Positions 36,701 through 46,397 of a stretch of 64,000 bases of DNA are shown one piece after another; the first letter of the stretch is position 1, and each line of letters opens with the position of its first letter. Both the position numbers and the translations under genes were made by a program. The stretch is from Bordetella bronchialis (GTDB lineage: Bacteria > Pseudomonadota > Gammaproteobacteria > Burkholderiales > Burkholderiaceae_B): the NCBI RefSeq assembly GCF_001676705.1, contig NZ_CP016170.1:1302001-1366000 (forward strand), in the 5' to 3' direction. Under the pieces are notes generated by a model. That model worked only from the letters and a program-made list of their open reading frames with translations. It made no database searches and was not told the origin of the DNA.

Positions 36701-37246
36701 ATGTCCGTCATGCCTTCCGCCGCTTCGGGCGCTGTCGCCCGCTACAGCCGTCCCGCCATCGTCCTGCACTGGCTGATTTTCCTGCTGGTGGCGCTTGCCT
36801 TGTTCGCGATCGAAGTGCGCGGCCCGCGCGGCAGCGAATCGCGGGCGCTGTGGACGGGTATCCATATGTGGGCCGGCGTATCCGTGCTCTGTCTGACCGC
36901 ATTGCGGCTGATATGGCGCCTGGTCCATGGCGTGCCGGCGGCGGAGCAGGGCAGCGGCGTGCTGGCGGCCTGTGCCCGCGCGATGCACTGGCTGTTCTAT
37001 ATCGTGCTGCTGGCCCAGCCGCTGTTGGGCATCCTGATGATCAACTACGGCGGCAATCCGGTGCGCCTGATGGGTACCGGGATCACGATCTCGCTAGCCG
37101 GCGCCGACGATGCCGCCCGCGGCACCGTGCACGCCATCCATGTGTTCATGGGGAACGCCCTGTACTACCTGATCGGGCTGCATGCGCTGGCCGCGCTGTG
37201 GCATCAATACGTGCTGAAGGACGGCACACTGCGCAAGATGCTGTAA
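36701..37246 (+). CDS. Cytochrome b561 family membrane protein
   Basis: A 181-residue di-haem cytochrome b561 of the bacterial CybB type. Four transmembrane helices are evident, with candidate haem histidines in VLHWLIF, GIHMWAG, AMHWLFY and AIHVFMG/IGLHALAALWH. Such proteins move electrons between quinones and periplasmic acceptors, including superoxide. ATG at 36701 is preferred; an upstream frame from 36587 is only the amidase shadow. It lies 64 bp after the amidase gene on the same strand, but a link in function is not evident. Confidence 0.88.
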   Translation: MSVMPSAASGAVARYSRPAIVLHWLIFLLVALALFAIEVRGPRGSESRALWTGIHMWAGVSVLCLTALRLIWRLVHGVPAAEQGSGVLAACARAMHWLFYIVLLAQPLLGILMINYGGNPVRLMGTGITISLAGADDAARGTVHAIHVFMGNALYYLIGLHALAALWHQYVLKDGTLRKML

Positions 37247-37292
37247 GGGCCGGCGCCGGCTGGCCCGGCCCGGCGGCCCGTGCGCGCGCGGG

Positions 37293-37991
37293 TCAGCGCA
37301 CGTAGTAGATGCGCATGGCCTGCTGCTTCTGCGCCGAGTCCAGCACCTTGATCGTCACCCCGCGCGAGATAAAGCCCTCGGGCAGTTGCAGGGTGCCGCT
37401 GAGATTATCGAAACGGTCCATGTCCACGGGCAGCGGATCGGGCGTTACGGTGCCGCTGCGGCCATTGGGATAGCGGCCTTCGATGGCGAACTGCAGGGTG
37501 CCCTTGAACGGCACGCCGGTAGTGTCCTTGTCGCGCATGACCAGTACCTGGTAGGTCAGCTGGCCCGGCTGGCGCGATAGCGTCGCGGACCGTATGCCGA
37601 TGGGGCCGCCGCGCGGATCCGGGGGCACGGCATCCTGGAACAGCGCAAGATCCTTGTTCAGGCTCTGGATCTGCTGCCGTGCCTGGGCCAGGTCGGCGGT
37701 CAGTTTGTCGTGCGTGGACCGCGCCGCGTCGCGCTGCTGCGTGACTTCCTCTACCTGGCCCTGCAGGCGCTGGCGATCGATATTGGCGGCGCTGAGCTCG
37801 CTATGCAGCTGTTCGGATTGCTCCACGGTCAGCCGCTGCGGGCCGTAATTGGTTTGCAGGAACAGGACGCCACCGGCGCCCAGCACGATGCCCGCGAGCA
37901 GCAGGACCAGCCAGCGCGGCATGCGCCGCGATCGTTTTCCAGGCTGATAAACCGAAGGTTTGAAAACCGCGCGCTGCGACCGTCCGAACAT
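37293..37991 (-). CDS. Single-pass membrane protein with coiled coil (DUF6776-like)
   Basis: A 232-residue protein of a type found in betaproteobacteria (resembles DUF6776). An N-terminal basic stretch is followed by one transmembrane helix (PRWLVLLLAGIVLGAGGVLFL), a coiled coil rich in Gln, Arg and Glu (about residues 60-120) and a C-terminal beta-rich domain, presumably periplasmic. The start is uncertain: ATG at 37991 or at 38000. It is separate from the murU-amgK pair by about 200 bp. Its function is unknown; envelope association is inferred from topology. Confidence 0.75.
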   Translation of the reverse strand: MFGRSQRAVFKPSVYQPGKRSRRMPRWLVLLLAGIVLGAGGVLFLQTNYGPQRLTVEQSEQLHSELSAANIDRQRLQGQVEEVTQQRDAARSTHDKLTADLAQARQQIQSLNKDLALFQDAVPPDPRGGPIGIRSATLSRQPGQLTYQVLVMRDKDTTGVPFKGTLQFAIEGRYPNGRSGTVTPDPLPVDMDRFDNLSGTLQLPEGFISRGVTIKVLDSAQKQQAMRIYYVR

Positions 37992-38195
37992 CCCATCCAT
38001 CCAAATAACAATAAAAGCCCCGCTCTGCATCCGGCGACACCGCCATGCAGCGCGTATGCGGGCGTGCGTTGCCGACGCCCCGCCGCGTTGAATTGGCGCG
38101 GCGAGCGCTCAAAGCATTGAAGGATAACCTGCCGCGGCACCCAGCAGCCATTTCGACAAGCCTGGTTGCCTACCCTGAAATTGTGAAATATCCGG

Positions 38196-38888
38196 TCAGG
38201 TCCGGGCCGCGCGCAGGTTCGCGTCCAGTTCCGCCAAGCGCTGCGGCGTGCCGACATCCATCCAGCGTCCCGCATGGCGCTGCCCGCGCACCGCGTGGCG
38301 GGCAATGGCCTGCGACAGCAGGGGACCCAGGCGCGCCGGGGTGCCCGGCACGATGCCGCTGAAAAGGCCCGGATGGTAAATCCCTATGCCGGAAAACGTC
38401 AGCCTCTGGCCTTGCGCGGGATCCAGCGTACCGTCGGGCCGCCAGTGGAAGTCGCCGCCGGGATGGTGGTCGGGATTGTCGACCAGCAGCAGCCAGGCTT
38501 GTACCGATGCGCCATCCACGGCGCCGGCCAGCGGCGCCGCCAGCGCCGGATTCCAATCGCACCAGACGTCGCCGTTGACCACCAGGAAGGGCCGGTCCCC
38601 CAGCATGGGCAAGGCCAGCGCGATGCCGCCCGCGGTTTCCAGGGCGGTCCCTTCGCGGGAATACCGCAATCTGGCGCCGTAGGCCGCGCCGTCCCCCAGC
38701 GCGGCCTCCAGGCGGTCGCCGAGCCAGGCATGGTTGACGACGATGTCCGTGATGCCGGCGGCGACCAGCCGTTCGATATGCCAGCCGATCAAGGGTTTGC
38801 CGCCGGCCTGCAACAAGGGTTTCGGAAGGCTGTCGGTCAGCGGCCGCATGCGCTCGCCGCGGCCCGCGGCCAGTATCATCGCCCGCAT
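38196..38888 (-). CDS. murU: N-acetylmuramate-1-phosphate uridylyltransferase
   Basis: MurU makes UDP-MurNAc from MurNAc-1-phosphate in the cell-wall recycling route that bypasses fosfomycin-sensitive MurA. The 230-residue nucleotidyltransferase has the signature MILAAGRGERMRPLTDSLPK, the PLIGWHIERL segment, and NGDVWCD with a metal-binding aspartate. It overlaps the stop of the kinase gene amgK by one base (TGATG), so both are translated together. The alternative label would be mannose-1-phosphate guanylyltransferase, but the pairing with AmgK next to lptD-surA decides for MurU. Confidence 0.9.
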   Translation of the reverse strand: MRAMILAAGRGERMRPLTDSLPKPLLQAGGKPLIGWHIERLVAAGITDIVVNHAWLGDRLEAALGDGAAYGARLRYSREGTALETAGGIALALPMLGDRPFLVVNGDVWCDWNPALAAPLAGAVDGASVQAWLLLVDNPDHHPGGDFHWRPDGTLDPAQGQRLTFSGIGIYHPGLFSGIVPGTPARLGPLLSQAIARHAVRGQRHAGRWMDVGTPQRLAELDANLRAART

Positions 38889-39928
38889 CAGAAGGTGTAT
38901 CCCACCGTGGGCTGGCGGTCGTCCAGCGTGTCCAGCAGGCGCAGGAGCGGGGCGAATACGCCGTAGCGGCCAGCGACCTGGCGGACGTAGGTATTGACGC
39001 GCGGGATATGGGCCAGATAGCCGGGCTTGTTGTCGCGATGGTGCAGCCGCGCGAAAACGCCCAGGATGCGCAGGTTGCGTTGCAGTCCCATCCATTCGTA
39101 CGCGCGGTGGAATTCGGCAAAATCCGCGGCGACCGGCAGCCCGGCCGCGCGCGCCATTTCCCAATAGCGGATGGCCCAGTCCAGTTGCTGCGCTTCTTCC
39201 CAGGTGGTGCGGGCATCGGTCACCAGCGAGGCCAGGTCGTATGTGATCGGGCCCGCCAGGGCATCCTGGAAATCGATGATGCCCGGATTGGGACCGTAGC
39301 GTTCGCCGTCGCAGGCCATCAGGTTGGGCGAATGGAAATCCCGGTGCACCAGCACGGTGGGCTGGCTGGCATTGGATGAGGAAAGCAGGGAAAAGACACC
39401 CTGCAGCGCGTCTTGGGCGGCGGCGTCCAGCGTTACGCCATGGTGGCGGCCCACGTACCATTCCGGGAAGAGCTGCAGCTCCGCCGCCAGGCGCGCGCCG
39501 TCGTAGGCCGCCAGTCCGCTTACCGAGGCCTGTTGCATCCGCACCAGCGCGGCGAGCGCCTGCCGATACATCGTTTGCAGCGTGGCGTCGTCCAGCCCTT
39601 CCTGGATGCGCTGGTAGTAGGTGTGGGGCCCCAGGTCGGACAGCAGCAGGAAGCCGCGCGCCGGATCCTGGGCCAGGATCGCCGGCACGTTCAGGCCGGC
39701 GTCGCCCAGCAGGCCGGCCACATGCAGGAAGGGGCGGACGTCCTCGTGGGGAGGCGGCGCGTCCATGACAACCACGGAGCCCCCGCCGGCATCCAGGCGG
39801 AAATAACGTCGGAAACTTGCATCGCTGGAGGCGGGGCGCAGGGTGTCGGGCGCCAGCGCCAGTGTGGCGGGCAGGCCGCGCAGCCAATCGTGCAGCGCGT
39901 CCAGTCGGGGATCGGCGGGGGTGGACAA
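38888..39928 (-). CDS. amgK: N-acetylmuramate/N-acetylglucosamine 1-kinase
   Basis: AmgK phosphorylates recycled MurNAc at C1, the step before MurU. The 346-residue aminoglycoside-phosphotransferase-fold protein carries the catalytic loop VLVHRDFHSPNLM (HRDxxxxN) and metal-binding GIIDFQDALAGPI. Its N-terminal PASSDASFRRYFRL segment is typical. It is divergent from lptD, with 197 bp between the start codons, as seen in Pseudomonas. The murU gene overlaps its stop. Confidence 0.92.
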   Translation of the reverse strand: MSTPADPRLDALHDWLRGLPATLALAPDTLRPASSDASFRRYFRLDAGGGSVVVMDAPPPHEDVRPFLHVAGLLGDAGLNVPAILAQDPARGFLLLSDLGPHTYYQRIQEGLDDATLQTMYRQALAALVRMQQASVSGLAAYDGARLAAELQLFPEWYVGRHHGVTLDAAAQDALQGVFSLLSSSNASQPTVLVHRDFHSPNLMACDGERYGPNPGIIDFQDALAGPITYDLASLVTDARTTWEEAQQLDWAIRYWEMARAAGLPVAADFAEFHRAYEWMGLQRNLRILGVFARLHHRDNKPGYLAHIPRVNTYVRQVAGRYGVFAPLLRLLDTLDDRQPTVGYTF

Positions 39929-40125
39929 GGAAAAGACCTGTGTAGGAAAAGTGGCGATTCGGGGGGCGTGAATACCCCGTATTCAGGGATATCGCGCATG
40001 CCGGCGCATCGGCGGCTGCGCTGACGCCGAGCTTATCTATAATACCGGCTCTTCGCGGCCCTCGCGGGGCGGGCGTGCATCGCCGTCCCGGCCGCCTTGC
40101 CCTCTCTTTTCAGGTTCCCTCGTAC

Positions 40126-42585
40126 GTGCGCATCGTCCGGTCGTTGATCCTATTCCTTGCTGGCGCGGTCTCTGTCGCCCAGGCCCAAGTCGCAACGGAT
40201 ACGTCAGCGGGTTCCCAGCCGTCGGCGGCGCAAGCTGGCTCGAAAAAGGGCGCCCAGGAAGTGGAAGTCCTGGGACTGCGTTCATCCCCCGGGCTGCGCG
40301 TGCACCGGCTGACCAGCGACCAGATGCCGGCCTACCTGGAAGCCGACACCATGGACGGCGACCCGGATTCGAACGTCACGCTGACCGGCCGCGCACAGGT
40401 GCGCCGGATCGACACCATCCTCAAGGGCGACCAGATCACCTATCGCCGCGCCTCGGGCGAGGTCGATTCCCAAGGCAGCGCGCGCCTGTTCCGCGAAGGC
40501 ACCGTGGTGACCGGTCCGGCCATGCAGTACAACGTGGACAACGAAAGCGGGCAGCTCAGTTCGCCGAATTTCTGGCTCGGTGCGACGGGCGGCCATGCGC
40601 AGGCCCAGCATGCGGATATTTTCAGCCGCTCGACGATGCGGCTGCAGAACACCACCTACGCCGGTTGCGAATGCGCGCAGCCGTCGTGGTACATCAAGTC
40701 CGATTCGGTGGACATGGACTTCGACGAGAACGAAGGCGTGGCCCGCAACGGCGTGCTGTATTTCAAGGATGTGCCCATCCTGGCCTCGCCGTACATGACG
40801 TTCCCGATCAAGAAGGAACGCAAATCGGGCCTGCTGCTGCCGACCTACGGGTCGACCAGCCGTAGCGGCTTCGAAATCATGACGCCGTATTACTTCAATC
40901 TGGCGCCCAATTACGACGCGACGCTGTATCCCCGGCTGATGTCCAAGCGTGGGCTCCAGCTGGGCGGCGAGTTCCGCTATCTGGGGTCTAACTACGCCGG
41001 CATTCTGCAGGGGACCTACCTGCCCAGCGACAACCAGACCGGCGAAAAGCGGTGGATGTATTCGTCCAGGCATAGCCAGAACCTTGGCGACGGCTTTTAC
41101 GCCAGCTGGAACGTCAATGGGGTGTCCGACGATAACTACTATCGCGACTTCTCGACGATCGGCCTGAACGAAGCATCCACGACCTATCTTCCCCGGCAAG
41201 GCCTGGTGGGCTGGAGCAACTCCTACTGGCAGACCTCTGTGCAGGTCTACAAGTACCAGACCTTGCAGGACCCGGATGCCCCGATACTGCCGCCGTACGA
41301 CAAGGTGCCGGAACTATCCTTGAAAGGGCAGCGCTATGACTTCCATGGTTTCGACCTTGAACTCGACAGCACCGCCACGCGTTTCCAACGCACCCTGGTG
41401 GGCGCGGGCGAGGAGTTCCCCGGCACTAAGAACGGCCACTACGGGCCCGATGGCGACCGGCTCCAGGCGTATCCGAGCATTGCGTTCCCGATCGTGCGGC
41501 CCGGCTGGTATATCACCCCCAAGGTCGGCTACAACTTCACGCAATACCAGAGCACGAACTGGTTTGGCGGCGATTGGAATTTCCTGGGGACGACCAGCGG
41601 CTATCCCAGCAGCATTTCACGCGGCCTGCCGATTTTCTCGGTCGATAGCGGGATGACGTTCGAGCGGGATACGACCCTGTTCGGGAAGGACTCGATCCAG
41701 ACGCTGGAGCCCCGCCTGTATTACCTGCGCGTGCCGTATAGGGACCAATCGCGCATGCCGGTGTACGACACGTCATTGGCCGATTTCAGTTTCGCGCAGG
41801 CCTTCGAGGAAAACCTCTACACGGGCGGTTGGGATCGCATCGCGAATGCCAACCAGTTGACGGCCGCGCTGACCACGCGTTGGCTGGATGCGAACACGGG
41901 CTTCGAGCGCTTGTCCGCATCCGTGGGGCAACAGGTCTACTTCGAGGATCAGCGGGTGACGCTGCCCGGCGAAACGCCGCGTACGAACGTACGTTCCAAT
42001 TTCCTGGCGGAGACCTCGGCGGCGCTCACCGATACCTTGAGCACCACGGTCAGTGCCCAGTACGACCCGTACAATAGCCGTTTCCAGCAGGGTCTGGTTT
42101 CGGCGCGGTGGAGTCCTCAAAGATTGACCTCGATATCGGTGTCGTATCGCTACCAGCGCGATCCGCCCGTCCTGAGCAACGGCGTACAGCAGGCCTACCT
42201 GCCGCAGGGCCAGAACCAGGTCAGCCTGGCATTCCAATGGCCGTTCACGCAGCGCCTGTACGGTGTCGGCCGCATCGACTACTCGATGCACACGGGGCCC
42301 ATCCTGAATTCCGACAACCAGACCGTGCAGGACTCCCGCCGCATCACCCAAGCCATCGCGGGACTGGAGTACAAAGGGGATTGCTGCTGGACCGGCCGCG
42401 TGGTGTTCCAGCGCTATGCGGTCGCCACCGACGAGGTCAACACAGCCGTGTTCTTCCAGCTCGAGCTGAACGGCCTGGGTGCCTTGGGTACCGATCCCTT
42501 GAAGCTGTTGCGCCGCAGCATACCCGGCTACGAGTCCGTGAACCCGCCGCCGCAGCCCGGAACGTCTTTCGAAAGGTATGAATAA
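40126..42585 (+). CDS. lptD: LPS-assembly protein LptD
   Basis: LptD is the outer-membrane barrel that with LptE inserts lipopolysaccharide into the outer leaflet. The 819-residue protein has a signal peptide (MRIVRSLILFLAGAVSVAQAQ), the periplasmic OstA jellyroll (ADTMDGDPDSNVTLTGRAQV) and the barrel ending in SFERYE. Cysteines occur in pairs: GCECAQ at about residue 180 and GDCCW at about 752, consistent with inter-domain disulphides. GTG at 40126 gives a clean signal peptide; the GTG at 40075 would add 17 unlikely residues. It overlaps surA by one base (TAATG). Confidence 0.95.
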   Translation: MRIVRSLILFLAGAVSVAQAQVATDTSAGSQPSAAQAGSKKGAQEVEVLGLRSSPGLRVHRLTSDQMPAYLEADTMDGDPDSNVTLTGRAQVRRIDTILKGDQITYRRASGEVDSQGSARLFREGTVVTGPAMQYNVDNESGQLSSPNFWLGATGGHAQAQHADIFSRSTMRLQNTTYAGCECAQPSWYIKSDSVDMDFDENEGVARNGVLYFKDVPILASPYMTFPIKKERKSGLLLPTYGSTSRSGFEIMTPYYFNLAPNYDATLYPRLMSKRGLQLGGEFRYLGSNYAGILQGTYLPSDNQTGEKRWMYSSRHSQNLGDGFYASWNVNGVSDDNYYRDFSTIGLNEASTTYLPRQGLVGWSNSYWQTSVQVYKYQTLQDPDAPILPPYDKVPELSLKGQRYDFHGFDLELDSTATRFQRTLVGAGEEFPGTKNGHYGPDGDRLQAYPSIAFPIVRPGWYITPKVGYNFTQYQSTNWFGGDWNFLGTTSGYPSSISRGLPIFSVDSGMTFERDTTLFGKDSIQTLEPRLYYLRVPYRDQSRMPVYDTSLADFSFAQAFEENLYTGGWDRIANANQLTAALTTRWLDANTGFERLSASVGQQVYFEDQRVTLPGETPRTNVRSNFLAETSAALTDTLSTTVSAQYDPYNSRFQQGLVSARWSPQRLTSISVSYRYQRDPPVLSNGVQQAYLPQGQNQVSLAFQWPFTQRLYGVGRIDYSMHTGPILNSDNQTVQDSRRITQAIAGLEYKGDCCWTGRVVFQRYAVATDEVNTAVFFQLELNGLGALGTDPLKLLRRSIPGYESVNPPPQPGTSFERYE

Positions 42586-44228
42586 TGCGTAGTGTGTTTT
42601 TGCCGGCTCGCCTCGCGCGCGGCGTCCTGGTCCTGGCGGCATGCACGTCGCTGCCGCTTGCCGCCTTCGCGCAATCGCAGTCGCCATCCACCGCCCCCGG
42701 GCGCCAAGGCACGCAGGCCAGGAAGCCGGCCGCGAAGCCGGCCGAACCGGCGGCCGCGCCGGCCGCGGCAAGCCCGGCCCCGGCTCCGCAGCCCGACCAG
42801 TTCGCCGACGGTATCGCCGCGGTCGTCAACAAAGACGTCATCACGATGCGCGAGGTCAACGAGGCCGTGAAGACGGCCACGCAAGAGCTCACGCGGCAGA
42901 ACATCCAATTGCCCGATCCCAAGGTCCTGCAGCGCCAGGTGCTGCAGCGCCTGATCATGGAAGACCTGCAGCGCCAGGAGGCCCAGCGCCTGAACATCCG
43001 CGTGGACGACGCGCAGGTGGACCAGGCCATCGGGACCGTGGCCGCGCGCAACAAGATGTCCATCGACCAGCTGCGCCAGGCCATCGAAAAGCAAGGCATG
43101 ACGTGGACCAGCTATCGCAAGGGCATCCGCAATGAAGTGCTGGCCGACAGGCTGCGCCAACGCACGGTCGATGCCAATCTGGTCGTTTCCGATGCCGAAG
43201 TGGACGCCTTCCTGAAGGAACAGCAGCGCCGCCAGGCAGCAGGCGGCGCCGCGCCCGCGGCCCAGGGACCCGCGCAGGCCAGTGCCGCGCCCCAGGCCCC
43301 GGCCGCCGCCGGCCCGCAGATCTTCAGTTTGGCGCAAATCCTGGTACGCGTGCCAGAAAGCGCCACCCGCGACCAGGTGGCCGTGTTGCGCAAGAAGGCC
43401 GAGGATATCCTCGCGCGCCTGAAGAGCGGCGCGGATTTCGCCAGCGTCGCGGCGGCGGCATCGGACGGCCCGGAAGCCCTGCAGGGCGGCGCCATGGGCG
43501 ATCGCCCGCTGGAAGGCTGGCCCGATCTGTTCGTCAATGCCATCGCCAATCTCAAGCAGGGCGAGATCTCCGGCATCATCCAGAGCGGCAACGGCTTCCA
43601 TATCCTGAAGGTGGTGGCTCGCCGCAGCGCTGGAGCGCCCGCGCCGGCCCGCAACCCCGCCCAGTCGCCCGCGACCGCGCCTGCCGCGCCGCCGCCGCCG
43701 AATCCCAGTTCGGACGGCGCCGTGCCGCTGCCCCAGGGGCCCGTGCAGGTGACGCAAACGCACGCCCGCCACATCCTGATCAAGACCTCCGCCGTGATGT
43801 CGGATGACGAGGCCCGCCAGCGGCTGGAGCTGCTGCGCCAGCGCATCGTCGACGGCCATGAAGACTTCGGCGCGCTTGCGCGCCAGAACTCGCAGGACGC
43901 CACGGCGCCCCAGGGCGGCGATCTCGGCTGGCTCAACCCGGGCGAGACCGTGCCGGAGTTCGAGCAGGCCATGAACGCCTTGCAGGTAGGCCAGGTCAGC
44001 GAGCCCGTGCACACGCGCTTCGGCTGGCATCTGATCCAGGTGTTGGAACGGCGCGAAAAGGACGTCAAGGACGAGGTCGAGCGCCTGCAGGCGCGCCGCA
44101 TCCTGTTCGAACGGCGTTCCGAGCTGGCCTTCGACGACTACCTGGACCAGTTGCGCGACCAGGCGTACATCGACAACCGCCTGGAAAAGCGCGACCGCCA
44201 GGAAAGCCAGGACGGCAGCCCGCGCTGA
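42585..44228 (+). CDS. surA: Periplasmic chaperone/peptidyl-prolyl isomerase SurA
   Basis: SurA escorts unfolded outer membrane proteins, including LptD, through the periplasm. The 547-residue protein has a signal peptide ([16 protein letters not shown]), an Ala/Pro-rich linker at 35-70, a SurA N-terminal domain starting at [17 protein letters not shown], and two PpiC domains ([11 protein letters not shown]... and [23 protein letters not shown]...). A second Ala/Pro-rich linker separates the two. It is translationally coupled to lptD by a 1-base overlap and precedes rsmA at 22 bp. Confidence 0.95.
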   Translation: MRSVFLPARLARGVLVLAACTSLPLAAFAQSQSPSTAPGRQGTQARKPAAKPAEPAAAPAAASPAPAPQPDQFADGIAAVVNKDVITMREVNEAVKTATQELTRQNIQLPDPKVLQRQVLQRLIMEDLQRQEAQRLNIRVDDAQVDQAIGTVAARNKMSIDQLRQAIEKQGMTWTSYRKGIRNEVLADRLRQRTVDANLVVSDAEVDAFLKEQQRRQAAGGAAPAAQGPAQASAAPQAPAAAGPQIFSLAQILVRVPESATRDQVAVLRKKAEDILARLKSGADFASVAAAASDGPEALQGGAMGDRPLEGWPDLFVNAIANLKQGEISGIIQSGNGFHILKVVARRSAGAPAPARNPAQSPATAPAAPPPPNPSSDGAVPLPQGPVQVTQTHARHILIKTSAVMSDDEARQRLELLRQRIVDGHEDFGALARQNSQDATAPQGGDLGWLNPGETVPEFEQAMNALQVGQVSEPVHTRFGWHLIQVLERREKDVKDEVERLQARRILFERRSELAFDDYLDQLRDQAYIDNRLEKRDRQESQDGSPR

Positions 44229-44250
44229 GCGGGGCGCCGTTCATCATCCC

Positions 44251-45069
44251 ATGGCCCAGCATCAGGCGCGGAAACGGTTCGGACAACACTTCCTGGTCGA
44301 TGAAAGCGTCGTCGACGCCATCGTGCGCGCCATCGGTCCCGCCGCCGACGACCGCATGATCGAGATCGGCCCCGGGCTGTCGGCGCTGACCCGTCCGCTG
44401 CTGGATCGCGTGCGGCACCTGAATGTCGTGGAGATCGATCGCGACCTGGCGGAACGCCTGCGCCGCGATCACCCGCCGGAACGGCTGACGGTGGTCGAGG
44501 CGGACGCGCTGACCGTGGACTTTTCGCGATTCGGCGATACGCTGCGCATCGTCGGGAATCTGCCGTACAACATTTCCAGTCCCATCGTGTTCCACCTGAT
44601 GGCCGCGAGCGACTTCGTGCGCGATCAGCATTTCATGCTGCAGCGGGAAGTCATCGACCGCATGGTGGCGTCGCCGTCATCCTCCGATTACGGCCGGCTG
44701 TCCGTCATGCTGCAATCCCGGTACCGGATGGAGAAACTGTTCGATGTCCCGCCGGAGGCCTTCGATCCCCCGCCCCGCGTGGTGTCGGCGGTGGTGCGCA
44801 TGATGCCGTTGCCGCCGAACCGTGTCCGTCCGCGCAGCGAAGCGGCGCTGGAGCAGGTCGTGGCGCGGGCCTTCGCGCAGCGGCGCAAAATGCTGCGTCG
44901 CGCGCTGGGGGATTGGGCCTCGCACATTCCCTGGGAGGCGATGGACATCGCTCCGACGGCACGCGCCGAGGAACTTCCCGTGGACCGGTTCATCGCCCTG
45001 GCCGACGCCTTGCTCGATGCCGGCCTGGTCGGGCCCGACCGGCCGCATAGCGCGGAACTCGACGCCTGA
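44251..45069 (+). CDS. rsmA: 16S rRNA dimethyladenosine methyltransferase RsmA/KsgA
   Basis: RsmA dimethylates two adenines near the 3' end of 16S rRNA (A1518 and A1519 in E. coli numbering) during 30S maturation. The 272-residue protein has [10 protein letters not shown] at the start, the SAM-binding [10 protein letters not shown] near residue 32 and the catalytic [10 protein letters not shown] near 105. Unlike E. coli, where pdxA sits between surA and rsmA, here the two are separated by only 22 bp. Length is standard. It ends before convergent glxK. Confidence 0.96.
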   Translation: MAQHQARKRFGQHFLVDESVVDAIVRAIGPAADDRMIEIGPGLSALTRPLLDRVRHLNVVEIDRDLAERLRRDHPPERLTVVEADALTVDFSRFGDTLRIVGNLPYNISSPIVFHLMAASDFVRDQHFMLQREVIDRMVASPSSSDYGRLSVMLQSRYRMEKLFDVPPEAFDPPPRVVSAVVRMMPLPPNRVRPRSEAALEQVVARAFAQRRKMLRRALGDWASHIPWEAMDIAPTARAEELPVDRFIALADALLDAGLVGPDRPHSAELDA

Positions 45070-45108
45070 GTCGGCGCTTCGCCGTTGTCGCCATGCGCGG
45101 CCCGGCGC

Positions 45109-46245
45109 TCAGGCGGTTCGTCCGGCCAGGAACAGGCGCGTCGCATCGCGCGCCCGGTCGGTGAGCAGGCCGGCCGCCTGTTCGCAGGCCTGGGCCAGCG
45201 TCATGGGCCCCGACGCCAGGCTGTAGGCGGCCGTGATGCCCACCCCGTACAGTTTCTCGTAACCGTCGCCCAAAGATCCCGCCAGGGCCACGACGGGCAC
45301 GCCCGCGCGGGCGGCGATGCGCGCGACGCCGGCCGGCGTCTTGCCGTGCAGGGTCTGTTCGTCCATGCGGCCTTCGCCGGTGAAGGCCAATGTCGCGCCT
45401 TCCATGGCCTGTGCCAGTCCGCCTAGCTCGGCGACGACTTCCACGCCTGGCCGGAAGGTGGCGTTCAGGAATGCATGGGCCGCGAAGCCCAGGCCGCCGG
45501 CCGCGCCGGCGCCCGGCCTGTCTCTTTCGTCGCGGCCCAGCACGCCGGCGCTAAGGTCGGCGAAATGCGACAGGGCGGCATCGAGCTGACGCACGTGTTC
45601 GGGCGTGGCGCCCTTTTGCGGACCGAAGACGGCCGATGCCCCGTGTGGTCCGCACAAGGGATTGTCGACGTCGGAGGCGACTTCGATGCGGACGTCCGCC
45701 AGGCGTGGGTCCAGTTGGGCGACATCGATGCGCGCCGCCTGCGCCAGCGCCGCGCCGCCATCGGCCACGGGCTTGCCCTGGGCGTCCAGTATGCGCAGGC
45801 CCAGCGCGGCGAGCATGCCGGCGCCGCCGTCATTGGTGGCCGATCCGCCCAGGCCCAGGATGATGCGCCGCGCGCCCGCGTCCAGCGCGGCGCGCAGCAG
45901 TTCGCCCACGCCGCGGCTGGTCGCGCGCAAAGGATCGCGCCGTTGCGGCGGCACTTGTTCCAGTCCGGCGGCGGCGGCCATTTCGATGACGGCCGTATCG
46001 TCGGCCAACCACCCCCACGCGGCCTGCGCGGTCGCGCCCAGCGCATCCGTCGCGGCGCTGGACCGCCATTGACCGCCCGTCGCCGCCAGCACCGCGGCCA
46101 CCGTGCCTTCGCCGCCGTCCGCCATGGGGATGGCGACGATGTCCGCAGCGGGGCACGCGGCAAGTACGCCACGCGCGATGGCGGCTGCGGCGTCGGGAGC
46201 GGACAGGCTTTCCTTGAAAGAGTCGGGCGCGATGACGATTTTCAC
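45109..46245 (-). CDS. glxK: Glycerate kinase (GlxK/GarK type)
   Basis: A 378-residue class I glycerate 2-kinase. It begins with the family motif KIVIAPDSFKESLSAPDAAAAIARG and contains IPMADGGEGTVAAVLAA, LGLGGSATNDGGAGMLAALGLR and FTGEGRMDEQTLHGKTP. It phosphorylates glycerate to 2-phosphoglycerate, feeding glyoxylate or sugar-acid breakdown into glycolysis. It is divergent from pyruvate kinase, whose substrate lies one step further (after enolase), an arrangement that suggests a functional link. The gene symbol is approximate. Confidence 0.92.
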   Translation of the reverse strand: MKIVIAPDSFKESLSAPDAAAAIARGVLAACPAADIVAIPMADGGEGTVAAVLAATGGQWRSSAATDALGATAQAAWGWLADDTAVIEMAAAAGLEQVPPQRRDPLRATSRGVGELLRAALDAGARRIILGLGGSATNDGGAGMLAALGLRILDAQGKPVADGGAALAQAARIDVAQLDPRLADVRIEVASDVDNPLCGPHGASAVFGPQKGATPEHVRQLDAALSHFADLSAGVLGRDERDRPGAGAAGGLGFAAHAFLNATFRPGVEVVAELGGLAQAMEGATLAFTGEGRMDEQTLHGKTPAGVARIAARAGVPVVALAGSLGDGYEKLYGVGITAAYSLASGPMTLAQACEQAAGLLTDRARDATRLFLAGRTA

Positions 46246-46397
46246 GGTCGGTTCTCGTTGTGTGTGTGCGGGCCGTATCGTTGCCGCGGGCGCGGCGGGA
46301 AGGGGCTCATGATAACGCCCGGAGGATATCGCGCATGACCCTGGGCATGCGCGGGGGTACCATAGGATGCTTGCTCAACTTCCACAGGAATCCCGTC

